A DNA stretch of 64,000 nucleotides from Tethya wilhelma. Taxonomy: Eukaryota; Porifera; Demospongiae; Tethyida; Tethyidae. This document shows positions 25,601-40,900 of this stretch, piece by piece (the stretch's first letter is position 1; every line of letters starts with the position of its first letter). The DNA lies in NCBI GenBank assembly GCA_964030475.1, contig CAXIPT010000001.1, positions 10,390,444 through 10,454,443 of the forward strand. Direction: 5' to 3'. Both the position numbers and the translations under genes were made by a program. The notes below the pieces were generated by a model. The model did no database searches, had not been told where the DNA came from, and saw only the letters and a program-made list of their open reading frames with translations.

Positions 25601-26429
25601 GGAATGGGCAGTGCGGTAAAAAGTATTGGAACAAGGAATGTCTCAATTTCGGCACATGACTACTTCATTTTTATGCTTGATCCCTCATATGGATCCTCAG
25701 TATCATAAACGCAATGATAATAAATTATTATGTACATAGTATACCATAGCTTATTATTGCATTGGTTTAAATTCCTACTAATCAGTTAACTAAGCAGTGG
25801 AGTAAACTATAACAGACAGGTAACTTAAACTGGACTGCCAGCCAAGAGTTGGTTCATAAAATGAAGTAGTCATGTGCCGAAATTGAGACATTCCTTGTTA
25901 CAATACTTTTTACCGCACTGCCCATTCCTACNNNNNNNNNNNNNNNNNNNNNNNNNNNNNNNNNNNNNNNNNNNNNNNNNNNNNNNNNNNNNNNNNNNNN
26001 NNNNNNNNNNNNNNNNNNNNNNNNNNNNNNNNNNNNNNNNNNNNNNNNNNNNNNNNNNNNNNNNNNNNNNNNNNNNNNNNNNNNNNNNNNNNNNNNNNNN
26101 NNNNNNNNNNNNNNNNNNNNNNNNNNNNNNNNNNNNNNNNNNNNNNNNNNNNNNNNNNNNNNNNNNNNNNNNNNNNNNNNNNNNNNNNNNNNNNNNNNNN
26201 NNNNNNNNNNNNNNNNNNNNNNNNNNNNNNNNNNNNNNNNNNNNNGTGGGTGGGGCCACGTAGCCAAAATGGCCGCCCGAGCGATGGCTCGGACTGAAAA
26301 TCCTGGCATAGCTCAAGAACTATAAGCTTTTAGCTTCTGATACACATATTTTTTTAGATGAACATCAGTACTCCTTGCTTATGTCCTTAATTTTCAGAGT
26401 AGACTTGCTGTTCTTCAGATTAAGAGTGA

Positions 26430-26461
<32 letters not shown>

Positions 26462-29400
26462 AAAACGACTACTATAACCCTTTCGGCGTGTTTCACACGC
26501 CGAGGGTTAATAAGGAGCAGTGCATGCAAATGCATGGTTACCTTTCACTGCAGTGCCCAGTTATTACTCTCCAGATGCCTGGGCTTGCATGCATCTAACA
26601 GTAAACATCAGTATACCTCACATACCTGCAAGGTCCTTGTATATATATATATATATATATATACAAGGAGTGTGGCTCGCTTCGCTCGCTCGCCACGCTC
26701 CTTGCATGTGTATGAAGTATACTGGTGTTTGACTGCTAGATGCATGCAAGCACAGGCATCTGCAGAGTAATAACTGTGCGGTAAAAGGTAACCTGTTACC
26801 ATGCTGCATTGCATACATTTACTGGATTGCTCCTCATTGTAATTAATTTGGCCAGCTCAGCAATTTAATATTTACCTCACTACGTGACGGCACAGACGAC
26901 CCTTTTCCGACTTCCGCCATTTTTGTAATCAGCTGGCAAAGAAACTCGTTATCTGGCTAGCTGTGTTTCGTGTACAGCGACAGAGCAGCAGACTCCTAGA
27001 AGCGAAAGCTCTCCCTCGCTACTCATCTTTTATGAAAACTTGGCAGCTCTATCACGCCTCTTTGTCGAATATGGATGCCACTGGTAAGCCTTGTCAGCGA
27101 TCTCAAAAACAGTCAGCCATACTTGTAGCGCTTGTGATTCTATCCTAGGCTAGCACTATCTAAGCTAGCTGTCTAGGCACTTTTCATAGCTTGCGTTCTC
27201 CACAGTCAAGAGGAAAAGCAGCTTTTAGTTCGAGGTCGCATCACTTCCGGTGACAGGGGCGTAGCGAGGATTTAGAGAAAGGGGGTGCTGAAATTGCGCG
27301 CGCACAGCACGCGGAAAATTTTGGGTGCCATGCCCACTTTTGGATCACGTGATTGGGATCGTGACCTTTGAACTATTGTTGGGAGCTAGCTGCTCAGTGC
27401 TTTCGATCAACCTAGCGTGAATTAAACCGTTCTGAAGTTTGTTTATCAAGAGCTTAGACATGAATGAGCTTGGAAAAAGTAGCATCAAAGAACAAACAAG
27501 TAAGAAATAGAGATTGCAAAAGGCCTGATAACTTATTAATAAATCCAATTATTAATGGTTTTTGCGCTTCCGGTCAGCGGCAAAGGGGGTGCTCAAGCCC
27601 CCTGAGCACCCCCCTAAATACGCCCCTGGGTGACCCTCCGTAACACACAGACGGACAAAACTTTGCTTATAATATGATATACAAGGATTGGGGCTCGCTT
27701 CGCTCGCCCACTCCTTGTTTGTGTATGTTCATAGGATCAGTTACAATAACTCATGCAATAGTAAGATAAAATTAATGAGCAAAGCTATTGTGTATAAATA
27801 TTCTTCTATGGTCAGTTGGCTTAGGACAACCTTTGCAATTGAAGCAACACACAACAATCACATCAATACTGGCATAAGCAATTGGAAACTCAAAGGGAAG
27901 CAATGCTGCAGGTGTATATATAATGCTCTGGGGCAATTCCAGGCCAAGTCAACACAAAAAAATGAGCACCCTCATGGAATTCAATGAAACTTGAGGTGCA
28001 CATACCTTACCACAAATTATTATCCCACATCTGATTTGGGTGTCATATGTTACATGGCTTCTGACTTATAAGCGTCCGAAATTTGCCATTTTTTGATGAC
28101 ATTTCATCATTTATTAGCAAATAACTAATGCTCTGATTGTTTTTAGCTGCCAAGACTGATACCATTGTACTCGGCATGAAATTTTGCTTCAGATGATATA
28201 CTTGAAGTGGATGGTCACTCGCTAGCAGGTCAAAGGTTATTTTTTAAATCTATAATTGAGCGTTACGAAAAAAGGCGTCTTTTTTTCACGTGATTTTCAC
28301 TCAATGTAATCTACAAAAATTGTCCTTTATTTTGTATAAGTTTGGTAATGGGATCTAAGTGGAATCAGGAGATACAGGTCAAAACATATGCCTGAGTATA
28401 GTATTTTAATTTATAAGTATTTTTCTTTCATGGATTTTGAACAAAAGTGTATGTTTAGTCCTGTATCTTCTGATCCCTTTTAGATCCCATTACCAAACTT
28501 GTACATAATAAGGAACAATTTTTGCAGATAACATTGTGAAAAAATTGCAGAAAAAAAAGACATCTTTTTTTAGTAATGTCTTCAAAAAATGACCTTTAAC
28601 CTGCCAACGAATGACCACCCACTTCAAGTATATCTTTTGAAGCGAAAGTTTATGCTGAGTACAATGGTACCAGTCCCAGTAGCTGGAAACAATCAGAAAA
28701 AAAGTTATTTGCTATTAAGCGGCAAGTAAATGATCAAAAATGGCAAATTTCAGAGGCTTGTAAGTCAGAAGGCATGCAACATATGACACCCAAATCAGGT
28801 GTGGAATAATAACTTGTGGTAAGGTATGTGTACCTTAAGTTTCGTTGAATTCTGTGAGGGTGCTCGATTTTTTGTGTTGACTTGGCCTGGAATTACCCTC
28901 TGTTTAGTGCTACTTTGCTTTGGCCAGCTCAGCAACTTACCTCACTACATGACGTCACAAACGACCCTTTTCCGACTTCTGCCATTTTTGTAATCAGCTG
29001 GCAAAGAAACTCGGTATCTGGCTAGCTGTGTTTCGTGTACAGCGACAGAGAAGCAGACTCCTAGAAGCGAAAGTTCTCCCCTCGCCATGCTTCTTTTGTG
29101 AAAGATTGGTTTCTCTATCATGCTACTTCGTCGGATACATACGCCACTGGTAAGCCTTGTCATGCAGCGATCTCAAAAAAAGATAGCCTTACTTGTAGCG
29201 CCTGTGATTCTATCCTAGGCTAATACTATCTAAGCTAGTTCTCAAGGCACACTTTTTATAGCTTGTATTTTTCACAGTCCAAAGAAAAGTAGCGTTTTAG
29301 CTCGAGGTCGCATCACTTCCGGTGACCCTCCGTTACACACACACACACACACACACACTCACACAGACAAAACTTTGTTTATAATATTCCCAGTACGATA

Positions 29401-32400
29401 GTACTGGGTACACAGGAATGGCACGGATGGCCCATTAGCGCAATACAAATATTCACGCGAATAACTCTACAAAAACTGAGCGCTTAGCACTAAAAGGCTT
29501 CTAAAGCTACNAATTAGTTCTAATGCGACAATAATCATTTAAGATTATGGCCTGGCTGTCAGTGATCTGAGGTTTACTGCTGGTACATGTAATGGCTTGT
29601 AGCAGCTATGTGCATGTATTTCTCATTGACTGGCACTAGTCGGAGCCTGACTTCCACAAAAAATCGGGTAGCCCTATACTACAACTTGTTCTACTGCAAA
29701 AATATTGCAGCCCAATCAGATTGCAGTATTTCAAGTGGACTCAGTGCCATAGAGTATGAGCATTTTGTATTCTGCAAGAAGAACTCCTTTATATTGAGGC
29801 TCCTTTACTTTAGTGCATGAATGTGACTCTATCATAATTGCCGAGCGCTTTAGCACGAGGCATCTAATCGCGACGTCTGGCTCAGTTTGCCAGCAAGTGT
29901 TTTATGTATGTGTGTATATATATGTATGTATATCATATTATAAGCAAAGTTTTGTGTGTCCGTCTGTCTGTGTGTGTGTCATGGGAGTTCACCGGAAGTG
30001 ATGCAACCTCGAGCTAAAATGCTACTTTTTCTCTGGACTGTAGAGAATGCAAGCTACGAAAAGTGTGCCTAGAGAGCTAGCTTAGATAGTGCTAGCCCAG
30101 GATAGAATCACAGGCCCAGTTGGAGCTAGCCCTTGTATGCAGTACAGCATAGTGTGTAATGCATAACTGAAATGGAGAGACTGCGAGATCTAGGCAAAAA
30201 AGGTTAGAAAGACAAAGACGAAGAATAAAACCAACAGTGTGGTAAGCAATAAATTATTGAGTTGCATGATACGTGAAAATTCGTCACAATATGTTCAAAT
30301 CACAAATTCATGTAGTGTAAATAATTATGTAGTTACAGTACTTACAGTAGTGGATTAGCTTGAGATACCATATAACTGCTAATTACACCACACCTACTTA
30401 ACTAAGCAAACTTTTGTGGTTGTTGCACAATATCTCAGAACAAGTTGTAGTATAGGGCTGCCACCCAACTTCCCGATTTTTTGTGAAAGTCAGTCTCCAC
30501 CCAACTAGACTGGCACAGTCAGCTAGCAGCTTGGTTACTTTGAGTACCACAGCCTGATCAAGTGGTCGTCTGCTCTTCTAGCTCAGTGGTATATGACAGG
30601 AGGTCTTGGAGTCCACATAATTATTACATGCCATGACATGTATATCTATGATTATATGCACAAATCACTGAGTCAATGATTCATAAAACTGTGATTGCTC
30701 AGCATCATCAATACTGTACAAGTGGTGAATGCAAAGCTAGCGCGAGGCACTATTTTGCACAATGTGTACTCCTAGTTATTCGGTCTACAATAAGACCCCC
30801 GGAAGTACAGTACATATATTTTCTTGGACATTGCCGTTTGTACAGGGCAATAGAGGTTATGCACGGGGCGTGGTCAAAGACAGGAAGCCGCCATGTTTGA
30901 GGGCATTTTGGCAGCTGCCACGTTATTTTCTCCGTATCATATTTTGCTCTGCTGAGCTGAAGCAACGGTGAATATCTGCTAGTTTTTCAAGATCTTTAAC
31001 TAAAATACAGCTTCTCTTTATGCCACCCAACTGTAGATCGAGCACCAAGGTGAGCAAATAAGACAAAAAAACCTGCTGCAAAAGTCGCTGTTTTGTACTA
31101 CTGACATATGGCGCGTGGTCAACTTGCCCTCAAACATGGCGGATTGCCTCCGTTGCTAAGGGACACGCCCCTAGTTTCACTTCCGGTGCATAACCTCTAT
31201 AGGAAGTGGCCCTACGTGTGGGCAGCTGTAAAAAAGCAGTTATTTCTACCAGTTCTAGCTCACACTCAAAACTGGACCAGCTAAAACCATTGTGATATTT
31301 GAATAGAGTAGGTCAAGCGCTCTGGATTGATGCTAAATTTTAGCCCATGGTAAGACAAAAAAAGTTGCATACTAAAGCTGTTTTGATGGCTACCTCGGCG
31401 TGATGATGGCAACTTTGAAAATGGTTCAAATTAGTACTGAGCATATATAAGCCCCATACTGTTACTTTTCTGACTACATACATCTAAAACTGTAAGTATC
31501 TAAATGCAACAAATCTACAGCTATAGTATAAATGAAATATAGCTTGCACAAAAACAGAAAAAACACTGTAAACATGAAACACTTACTTTGTCCAGGAAGG
31601 GTCCAAAGAGCTCTAACTGGTATAGATATGTAGCCCTATACTTGTTCTACAACATACTAAAGTTTTTGCTGTAAGTGCTACAGTTGTAAAGAAAAGGCAG
31701 CCATCTTTGTTAGGAAAAGTGTCAATCAGCTTATTAAAATTGCCTGTTTGACATCATCATTTGGCGGCGCTTGCAAATTGACCACGTGTACGTAACCACA
31801 ATGTTTGGCCGCATGAGATAACAATATTCATAGACCAGAAAACATCATTGTGACATGCTTCCGCTGTGAATATGTAGTTTACTACACGCTTCCGTTTGTC
31901 CAAGAAATTAGGGGTCTTATTAAGCCTCGGCGCGTGCATAGCACGTGCAGAGGATTACGGTAGTCGTTTTGTCTGTGTGTCTGTCTGTTACTAAATTATC
32001 TGAAGAACGGCAGCTCCAGAGTCAAAATGGAAGGTACTTACGTTCATGAATCGATATTATCTTGAAATTTGACGTGTAGAATCTTGCAAAATGCTGTAGT
32101 TTCTGAGATCTGAGGCTTTTGTGCTTCTCTGAACGCTTAGGCTTTGAAACCGCACCCATTGATCACGCCCCATATAGTGTGCGTTATCTAGAAATACTGT
32201 GGGGCTTGGATCATGGCCTCATAGATGGAATTGAGCTTCTTGGCTGGCTTGGCTGCTTGGACGGGTAAGTAACTCAATGATTTCAAGTTGAATATAGTGA
32301 GGTAATGCTTGTGTAGAAATAGGTTAGTTGTGTGTTTTGTCTATCAGTGCCTGACTGGCCTTCAGTGTGATCATGGCAGGGGGTGGCGACTCCCATATGT

Positions 32401-34839
32401 ACTGTACTTGGAGCCGCGACCGCAGTCAAGATGACGGTCAACGGTCAAAATGAGATTTTAGTGCTGGTCAACGGTCAAGATGACGATCGAAGTTGGTAAA
32501 GGTCGTCAGTCAAGCGTGAATTTCGCCGCTCAGTTAACAGTCAAAATCAAATTTTAGTCTCGGTCAACGGTCAAAATGGAAATTTTGGACGGTCAAGATC
32601 TTGACTGCGGTCGCGGCTCCAAGTACAGTACATATGGGAGTCGCCACCCCCTGTTATGGGGCAGCCTACCAGCTGATATAAGCATCAAAGTATTACTGTT
32701 TACTGACCATCCAGTTTCTTTTCTTAACGGAGGTTATTATAGCTAGGTTGACCACAGCTCAGCACATCCTTGATTGCAGCAGCTAGAATTTCAGATAGTA
32801 AACCGTGTTAGGCTCAGGCTGCCGTGACTCAGGCCACCGTCCTTGCAAGTTGCTGAACTTGCTGCATACAGGCTGAAGTCTCAGTACTGATGGTCTTTTA
32901 TAATGTTTGTGTGTACATGTTTAGTTGTACATGCTAGTTGAGTGCGCCGAGGCTTATGCACCGTAGGTGCCTTCATTGTAGACTGTATTATAATAATACA
33001 TGTTCGAGTGAGATTGACCTTTGCATGGAAAGTCTACATACAGATTTCTGTGTGGATTGTAGTTGATTTGCCCACATACATGAACTCCTTAGCTTTCTTT
33101 GTCCTTACTTTTCCTTGGAAATAGAGATTCCTGTATACTAAAGCCTGTTTGCTTTCACTTGAGCCCTGGAAGTAGAATTGCTTTGATGTGATGACAATAC
33201 TTAATCTATGGCAAAACGTAGAGTTTTGACTGGTAAATAGCAGTTAAATCCCCCTATGTAAAATTTGCTAATTTTAGTGGTGTTTGAAATTATTGAAATT
33301 GGTTGATATAGGCCATTGCAAGTTATTGCGAGAAAACAAAAGCTCATGCAAGTGAATTCAAGTAGAGTTTATCTGCATTGCATGACCATGCACATTAATC
33401 CATACATTGTGCAGGCCAGGACATCTTTCTGCTACGGTTGTAACTTTGATGTCTCTCTGCTCAAAACTGTCTTCTAAACTATGCAGTGGTGACAATGGTA
33501 ATGTAATGCTGTTACACAGAGCCTTTTTGTGTGTTCTCTGTGCTACTGAAAAGGCCTATAGTCCTTTCACCAGTGAACATGACAAAAAAGGGAAAGAAAG
33601 CACCTTACAGAATCTGAAGAAATCTCTACTTCAGTGGATCACAAATCCAAAGGTAATTGGTGGACCAGTCTTTGGTAACCCTCGTCACCTGCGTACCACC
33701 TTACCTTGGAGAGGAGAAGAAGAGCTTAAGGTCAGTAAGATGTACTTCAGGACTTATGAATTACTTTTTAGATTCTAACCCTTTTGTGTGCTATGAAACA
33801 AAGGGTTATGGTTGTTTTGTCTGTTTGTTCCAGTCAAACCTCCATAATAAATACCGTATAGTTCCAAATTTTCGTGGTACAATATTTTCGTGAATTTCGT
33901 GATTTGACCGTATATCACGAAAATTTTCTCCACGTAAATTTAGAAAACCGTACATCGGCAATATAATTTCAGAGATCGTGATTCACGAAAATTAGCTCAA
34001 AACGGCAAAGACAGACTTTTCACGAACTTTTTGAACCACAAAAATTTGGAGCTATATGGTAGTATGTTGAATGTCATTGTATGACTGAGATTGTCTAAAA
34101 ATCAATGTGTACCCTGTATGACTGAATTGAATGTCTACAGGTAGTTTCTGTGAAATAGCAATTTTTGCAGCTTTGAGTATAAATCTCAAATCTCAAGAAT
34201 AGTAATTCTAGCATGTAATAAGGGCTTAATATGCCAATCATAAGGATGATGTGTCTGTGAATTTTGGTAGCAAAACTTTAGTGCACCAAGAGTTCAGTAC
34301 CTTGTGTGAATTTCATGTACTGACTTCAAAGCCAAGCATGTATATTGGACACTGAAACATGGAAAGGTAATAACAGTAAGGATCAACCAAATCAAAAAAT
34401 ATAATAATATGTAAGCAAATAAGATGAGCAGATGGAAGTTTGCAAAGAATATTGTCCACAAAACTTTCCAAACATGTCAAATGTAAGATTTTAAAAGGTA
34501 ATTATGTGTGTTTATAATATCTTTTGTTGCCTACTTGTAGGTATGGCAGTGTCTGTTTTCTGGGAACTTATATCAATATGAATGTGTTAGAGATTGGCAC
34601 AAAATTATTGGAGAGCTAGTTAATGACAGGATCAATGGATTGGTAAGTTAGAATACCTCTTGATATCTTGATTCAGCTGTATCAAAAACTTCTCAAAGTT
34701 GAGAATTTTTCATTGTCCATTGTCATTGTCTATTGTTTAATGGCTCACTATAAATGCATTACAATGGCAAAGTAATTAAGCCTCGGTGCGTGAGTATCAC
34801 GTGCAGAGGATTATGGTAGTCATTTTGTGTGTGTGTGTN

Positions 34840-34924
<85 letters not shown>

Positions 34925-37900
34925 GCAGCTCCATGGTCCAAACTGAAGGTACTTACGTTCATGAATCGAAATTATCTTGAAAATGGTTGTGTAGAATCTT
35001 GCAAGACACTGTAGTTTCTGAGATACAAGGCTTTTGTGCTTCTCTGAACTCTTAACTTTGAAACTGCACCCATCAATCACACTCCACGTAAAGTGTGCAT
35101 TATCTAGAAATACAGTTGAACTGGATGTACTTCAGATAACAAAGCTCTGGCTCTCAGCCTCTGGATGTGATGTGCTTGGCTCAGGTGGCTTGGCTGCTTG
35201 CACAGGTAAGCTAGTAACTCAATTGATCACAAGCTAAAATTCTGAGCTTACAAGTACTGATATTACATGATTCAGGTAGCCCATAGGTTTGCTCAATAGC
35301 ATCTGACAACAGCTAATATAATCATAGCATTGCTCATCTTGTTCATTGTCTATGTGTGGCAGCTTTGTCACAAGTCAGTTGCAGGTGACAGAGTGCGCCG
35401 AGGCTTGTGCACCATCGGTGCCTTTATTACAAAGAGTGTTTTGTCACCATTATGTTTTCAGAAATTTTTCTGATTTACATATTATTTAATTTTAGTGTCT
35501 CATTCTGTGCTATAAAATATTATGCTGAATTTATCTGTATTAATTATTGCCAGGTTAATGAATGCCTCTGGGTGTCAATTAGAACAAACTTTATTAACCC
35601 TTGAGGTCTGCGCATGCACGCCCAGTGAGGGCTATATACTATACTTGGTTTGTGTGTGTTCAGTTAAAAACTGAAAATGCTAGCTGGCAGTTAAATGTTG
35701 AAGTAGGGATATGTATACGAATATATATATATATGCAGTTATACTCAGGTCACTTGCAGATAATGCAAAACAAGTACATAAGAAACATAACTAGGAAAAT
35801 GCATGACATTGATAGGGGTTAGCCTGAGCGACATCATGTATAATTAATACAATATTTAGTGGTCTTAGGTTATTGCATGGGTGTCTAGACAATTGCAGTT
35901 CGCACAATTTGTCAACAGTCATACATGTAGGATCTAGCCTCGTAAACCAGGCCCTCCCTGCTATGCTTAACACTTATTGTTAAGTGCATAGGTGTAGGAT
36001 CACTAGAGTTGTTGTCTTGCCATACTTGCTCCGTCCATACCGATATTGGCACAAAGGACACGATATTTCAGGCTATGGATGGTAACATTGCTATGATGAC
36101 TCTAGACCTGTGACCCGGCGTGTGTTTTCATGGGCAGCTATGTGGTACAGGTACATATTAAACCCTCAGAGCTATATAGAGTGTGTGAGTTTCAGTGATC
36201 AATTTATCAATGGTAGACTATATGCTGCTACTAATTTGTGAACTGGCTGCTAGGCATCTTGCTATCAAACATCACAAAAAGTGGCTAAGCCCACTGATGC
36301 TCAATAGCAATGTTTATAGCGCTCCGCTGAATGAAGCAAACGTCTCTACTATGTTTCTATTCATATATCCACAGGTTGAGCATAAATGAGACCTAAAAAA
36401 CGCTGAGTAGCTAGCAGTACTTCACTCTGCAGCAAATACTCAATTAGCACTGCCACATGGATGATCACGTGCACATGGTCTAGAAGCTGAAGGTCAAAGT
36501 CTTTGATTATCGAGCATATGGCGACGATGAACCAAAAAATACTAGCAGAGCTGACCTACTCACAAATGTGAGGCTCGCTCAGGCTCGTGCTTCTTGTCAA
36601 TTGTTCTATAGCTATAGCAGTTCCGATGACCAATTCAGTTAAGTATGAAACATTGACTTATAGTGCACACAGTTCAGTGAATGCTAATCAACAAACATTA
36701 ATACTCTGGTTGTTTCCCCATGTAAGCGACACGAAATGTGCAACATCAGCATATGGGTGTCACATAAATTCACAAATTGTATATCAATAAGCATAAAATA
36801 TATAGTAAATGTTAGGTATCTATTGCTAATAGTGTTAGTTTTGAAGGTAGCAGTGGTCGTACTGGTAGCATTGGTTGTGAATGTAGCAGTGGTTATGAAG
36901 GTAGCATTGGTTGTCAAAGTAGCAGTGGTCGTACTGGTAGCGTTAATTGTGAATGGTAGCAGTGGTTGTGAAGGTAGCACTGGTTGTGAAGGTAGCAGTG
37001 GTCGTACTGGTAGCAATGGTTGTGAAGGTAGCAGTGGTCGTAGTGGTAGCAGTGGTTGTGAAGGTAGCACTGGTTGTGAAGGTAGCAGTGGTCGTACTGG
37101 TAGCAATGGTTGTGAAGGTAGCAGTGGTTGTGAAGGTAGCAGTAGTCATACTGGTAGCAGTGGTTGTGAAGGTAGCACTGGTTGTGAAGGGTAGCAGTGG
37201 TCGTACTGGTAGCAATGGTTGTGAAGGTAGCAGTGATTGTACTGATAGCAGTGGTTGCCAGGTAGCACTGGTTGTGAAGGGTAGCAGTGGTCGTGAAGGT
37301 AGCAATGATTGTGAAGGTAATTGTGGTTGTACTATTAGCATTGGTTGTGAAGATGGCACTGGTTGTACTGGTAGCCTTGGTTGTGAAGGTAGCAATGATT
37401 GTGAAGGTAATTGTGGTCGTACTATTTGGGGCGAGCCTGAGCGAGCCCCACATAGTCGTTGTAAACGGTAAAATTTCTGTTTGTACACCGTGGACACTTT
37501 CCGTATATTCAAATTATTCGAACGTACGTGCACGTGGTGTTGCAATATTGAAATCGTTGTGCAATAGCAATAGCACATGATTTGCAAAGACTGTCAGTTT
37601 GACATTCGGTCGATCATGGATAATGAAGAGAAAAAACAAAAACGTCTTGCACGGCGAAGAGAACTCTACAGAGTACATAAAGCTAGAGAAACGCCTGATG
37701 ACAAAGAAAGGAGACTCGCAAGGTGTAGACAACGAGATTCAGCTCGTCGACAAAAGCGACGCCTGAGAGAAACCGCTTCGGAAAGAGATGCTCGTCTTGA
37801 TCAAGAAAGAGTCAGGATCGAAGAAAGGAGGCAGAGAGAGACCACTCCCCAGAGAGATGCTCGTCTTGATCAAGAAAGAGTCAGGATCGAGGAAAGGAGG

Positions 37901-40900
37901 CAGAGAGAGACCACTCCCCAGAGAGAAATTCGTCAAGAGCAGGATCGTATGCGATATCAAGCTTCAAATCAAATTGACCATTCCTCTCCTCTATTTGGTC
38001 AGCCTGCTGTTCAGAAAAAGATGCGGAATTTCCACTCAATGATGGCAGCTACCCAGTTTAACCGATGTAGTACTTGTTTGGAGCAATTTCCAAACCTGTC
38101 TTTATGTAGCCATGAGCAAGAATGTAGAAAGTGCTACCAAGACAAAGAAATTCCCAAACTTTACTCCCCTGCAAATAATGTGGACCCAGGCCCAGTACCA
38201 CCACAATTGTAGGTATAGTTATAATATCTATAATTTATTATTGTTTGTACTTTGTAATCAGTGATACTTTTGTATAATTTATATAGGGACTGACACAGGT
38301 TGAAGAGATGCTGATATCAGCTGTGATGCCGATCATGTCCATCTACAGGCTACCTCATGGCCAGTATGGATACAGTGGACACGTTGTCAACCTTCCACAG
38401 AATGTGCTGTCATTTGCCACTTCCCTTCCAAGGTTACCATCAGAGATTGATGTACTGGTTGTGAGAAAGGAGAAGGAACAATCACATCAAGATTTCCGTG
38501 TCCATAGGCATGTTGTTCAGCAAGCATTGAATTGGCTGTTTGAGAACAATCGGTACTATCGAGGTACTATCGAGCTAATCAACTTCGTATGAATGAAGAT
38601 GCTCTTCGTCAGCTGCCGGAAGATGGAATCCTCTCCTCCCTAACATCCATTCAACCTGATGACCTCTCATCTGCTGGTCAATCATCTCAAGTACCAGAAG
38701 AAGATCCATACACAGCACACCTGTCAAGCTCATTTGTTCCAAATGCAGCACACCAGAGCACAGAACAGGAAACCATTCGGCAAGCTGTGCAAGATCGACA
38801 ATCTGGCACCAATTCTGCCTCTCTCATGTGGCCCACCATTGGAGGAGCTCCCATCAACGAGTTCAACACTGAGGGATACTTCTCAATGGCATTCCCCACT
38901 TTATTTCCTACAGGAAGAGCAGATTTCCTTGCGCAGCGATGCAATTATGTTACCATTGGCAACTACTTCAAGCATCTCATGATGTATGATGATGGGAGAT
39001 TCGCAAAACATGCTCGATTCCAATTCTTTGCTCTCAACACAGAGATGCGATGGAGAGCACTCGGAGCTGGTCGTATCTACATCCGCCAGCATCTTGGAGA
39101 TGCCCACTTGACAGTGGATGACCTGCGTGACATGGTCGGTCGAGAGGGAGAAGTGTTTGCAAGCAAAGTCCTGCACTATGGAGTTAATCTACGAGGTACC
39201 AAGCAGTACCATCTCCAACATCGAATTTTCTCCACGAGGTCAATATGAACACTTTCTTGCGCATGCTCATAATTTAACACATGATATCAAGTAGGACTAC
39301 ACGTGATGCACTTGCGCAATAGCTAGCGCGCACTAGCGCTGGCGCGAACTCCACGATGCCTGCATGCCATACAACTGGACCTGGCCACCAAGTTCTGTGC
39401 GCTCAGGCTCGCCCCAAAGATGCTTGCATCTGTCTAGTAGCATTGGTTGTGAAGATGGCACTGGTTGTACTGGTAGCCTTAGTTGTGAAGGTAGCAGTGG
39501 TTGTAATGGTTGTAATGGTAGCAGTGGTTGCAAAGTTAGGAGTGTATGGTTATCAAGATTAGAGTTTTTTGTAATAAGGATGCAGGCACCAAATTAATAA
39601 ATTGCATTATGATTCACTACTTGAAGCCAGATTAACAGTCTGTTAATGCTCAGTACCAATATCTTCCAAATTACAGAATAGAATGATCACATACAGATGG
39701 TCTCATGCAATGATATACACAAAAGAATGTTATACTACAGGATCATGGAATTTCTAATGACTAATGTATTGGATGGTGCACAAGCATTAGCCTTGATAGT
39801 CTGGAGTATCCAGACCCTTTACACGCACACTAAAACTACGCGTGTAAAAGGTCTGGATACTCCAGACTATAGCCTTGATGTGCTCAATTTTAACTAGCAT
39901 GCTATAACTAAACATCTATAATGGGTAATTCCAGGCCAAGTCAACACAAAAAAATGAGCGCCCTCATGGAATTCAATGAAACTTGAGGTACACATACCTT
40001 ACCACAAGTTATTAATGATTTGGGTGTCATATGTTGCATGGCTTCTGACTTATAAGCCTCTGAAATTTGACATTTTTGATCATTTCTTGCCGCTTAATAC
40101 CAAATTTTTTTCTGATTGTTTTCAGCTACTGAGACTGGTACCATTGTACTTGGCATAAAATTTCGCTTCAAATAATATACTTAAAGTGGGTGGTCATTCG
40201 TTAGCAGGTTAAAGGTCATTTTTTAAAGATGTTACTAAAAAGACGTCTTTTTTTCCCGCAATTTTTTTACAATGTTATCTGCAAAAACTGTTCCTTATTA
40301 TGTACAAGTTTGGTAATGGGATCTAAATGGGATCATGAGAAGATACAGGACTAAATATACACTTTTGTTCAAAATCCATGAAAGAAAAAATTAAAATACT
40401 ATACTCAGGCATATGTTTTGACCTGTATCTCCTGATCCCATTTAGATCCCATCACCAAACTTACACAAAATAAAGGACAATTTTTGTAGATTACATTGAG
40501 TGAAAATTACGCGAAAAAAAGACGTCTTTTTTATAGTAACACTCATTTATAGATTTAAAAAATAACCTTTGACCTGCTAGCGAGTGACCATCCACTTCAA
40601 GTATATCATCTGAAGCAAAATTTCATGCATAGTACAATGGTATCAGTCTTGGCAGCTAAAAACAATCAGAGCATTAGTTATTTGCTAATAAATGGTGAAA
40701 TGTCATCAAAAAATGGCAAATTTCGGACGCTTATAAGTCAGAAGCCATGTAACATATGACACCCAAATCAGGTGTGGGATAATAACTTGTGGTAAGGTAT
40801 GTGTACCTCAAGTTTCGTTGAATTCCATGAGGGTGCTCATTTTTTTATGTTGACTTGGCCTAGCTGGAATTGTCCAATAATTATTGTGTAAAAATGAAGA

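Noticed and set aside
30676..30971. Short overlapping frames at 30.7-31.0 kb
   Set aside because: They overlap a TIR element and lack homology, splice signals or start context.
34759..35080. His/Thr- or Val/Cys-repeat proteins from the (TG)n tract (also near 47375 and 55622)
   Set aside because: Microsatellite translation inside a MITE or intron.
36736..37587. Long overlapping frames on both strands encoding GSSGCEG-, VVLVALVVK- or TTATFTT-like proteins (also 41111-41479 and 42149-42954)
   Set aside because: They are translations of the 18-bp minisatellite in all frames; no start context, domain or splice structure supports a gene.
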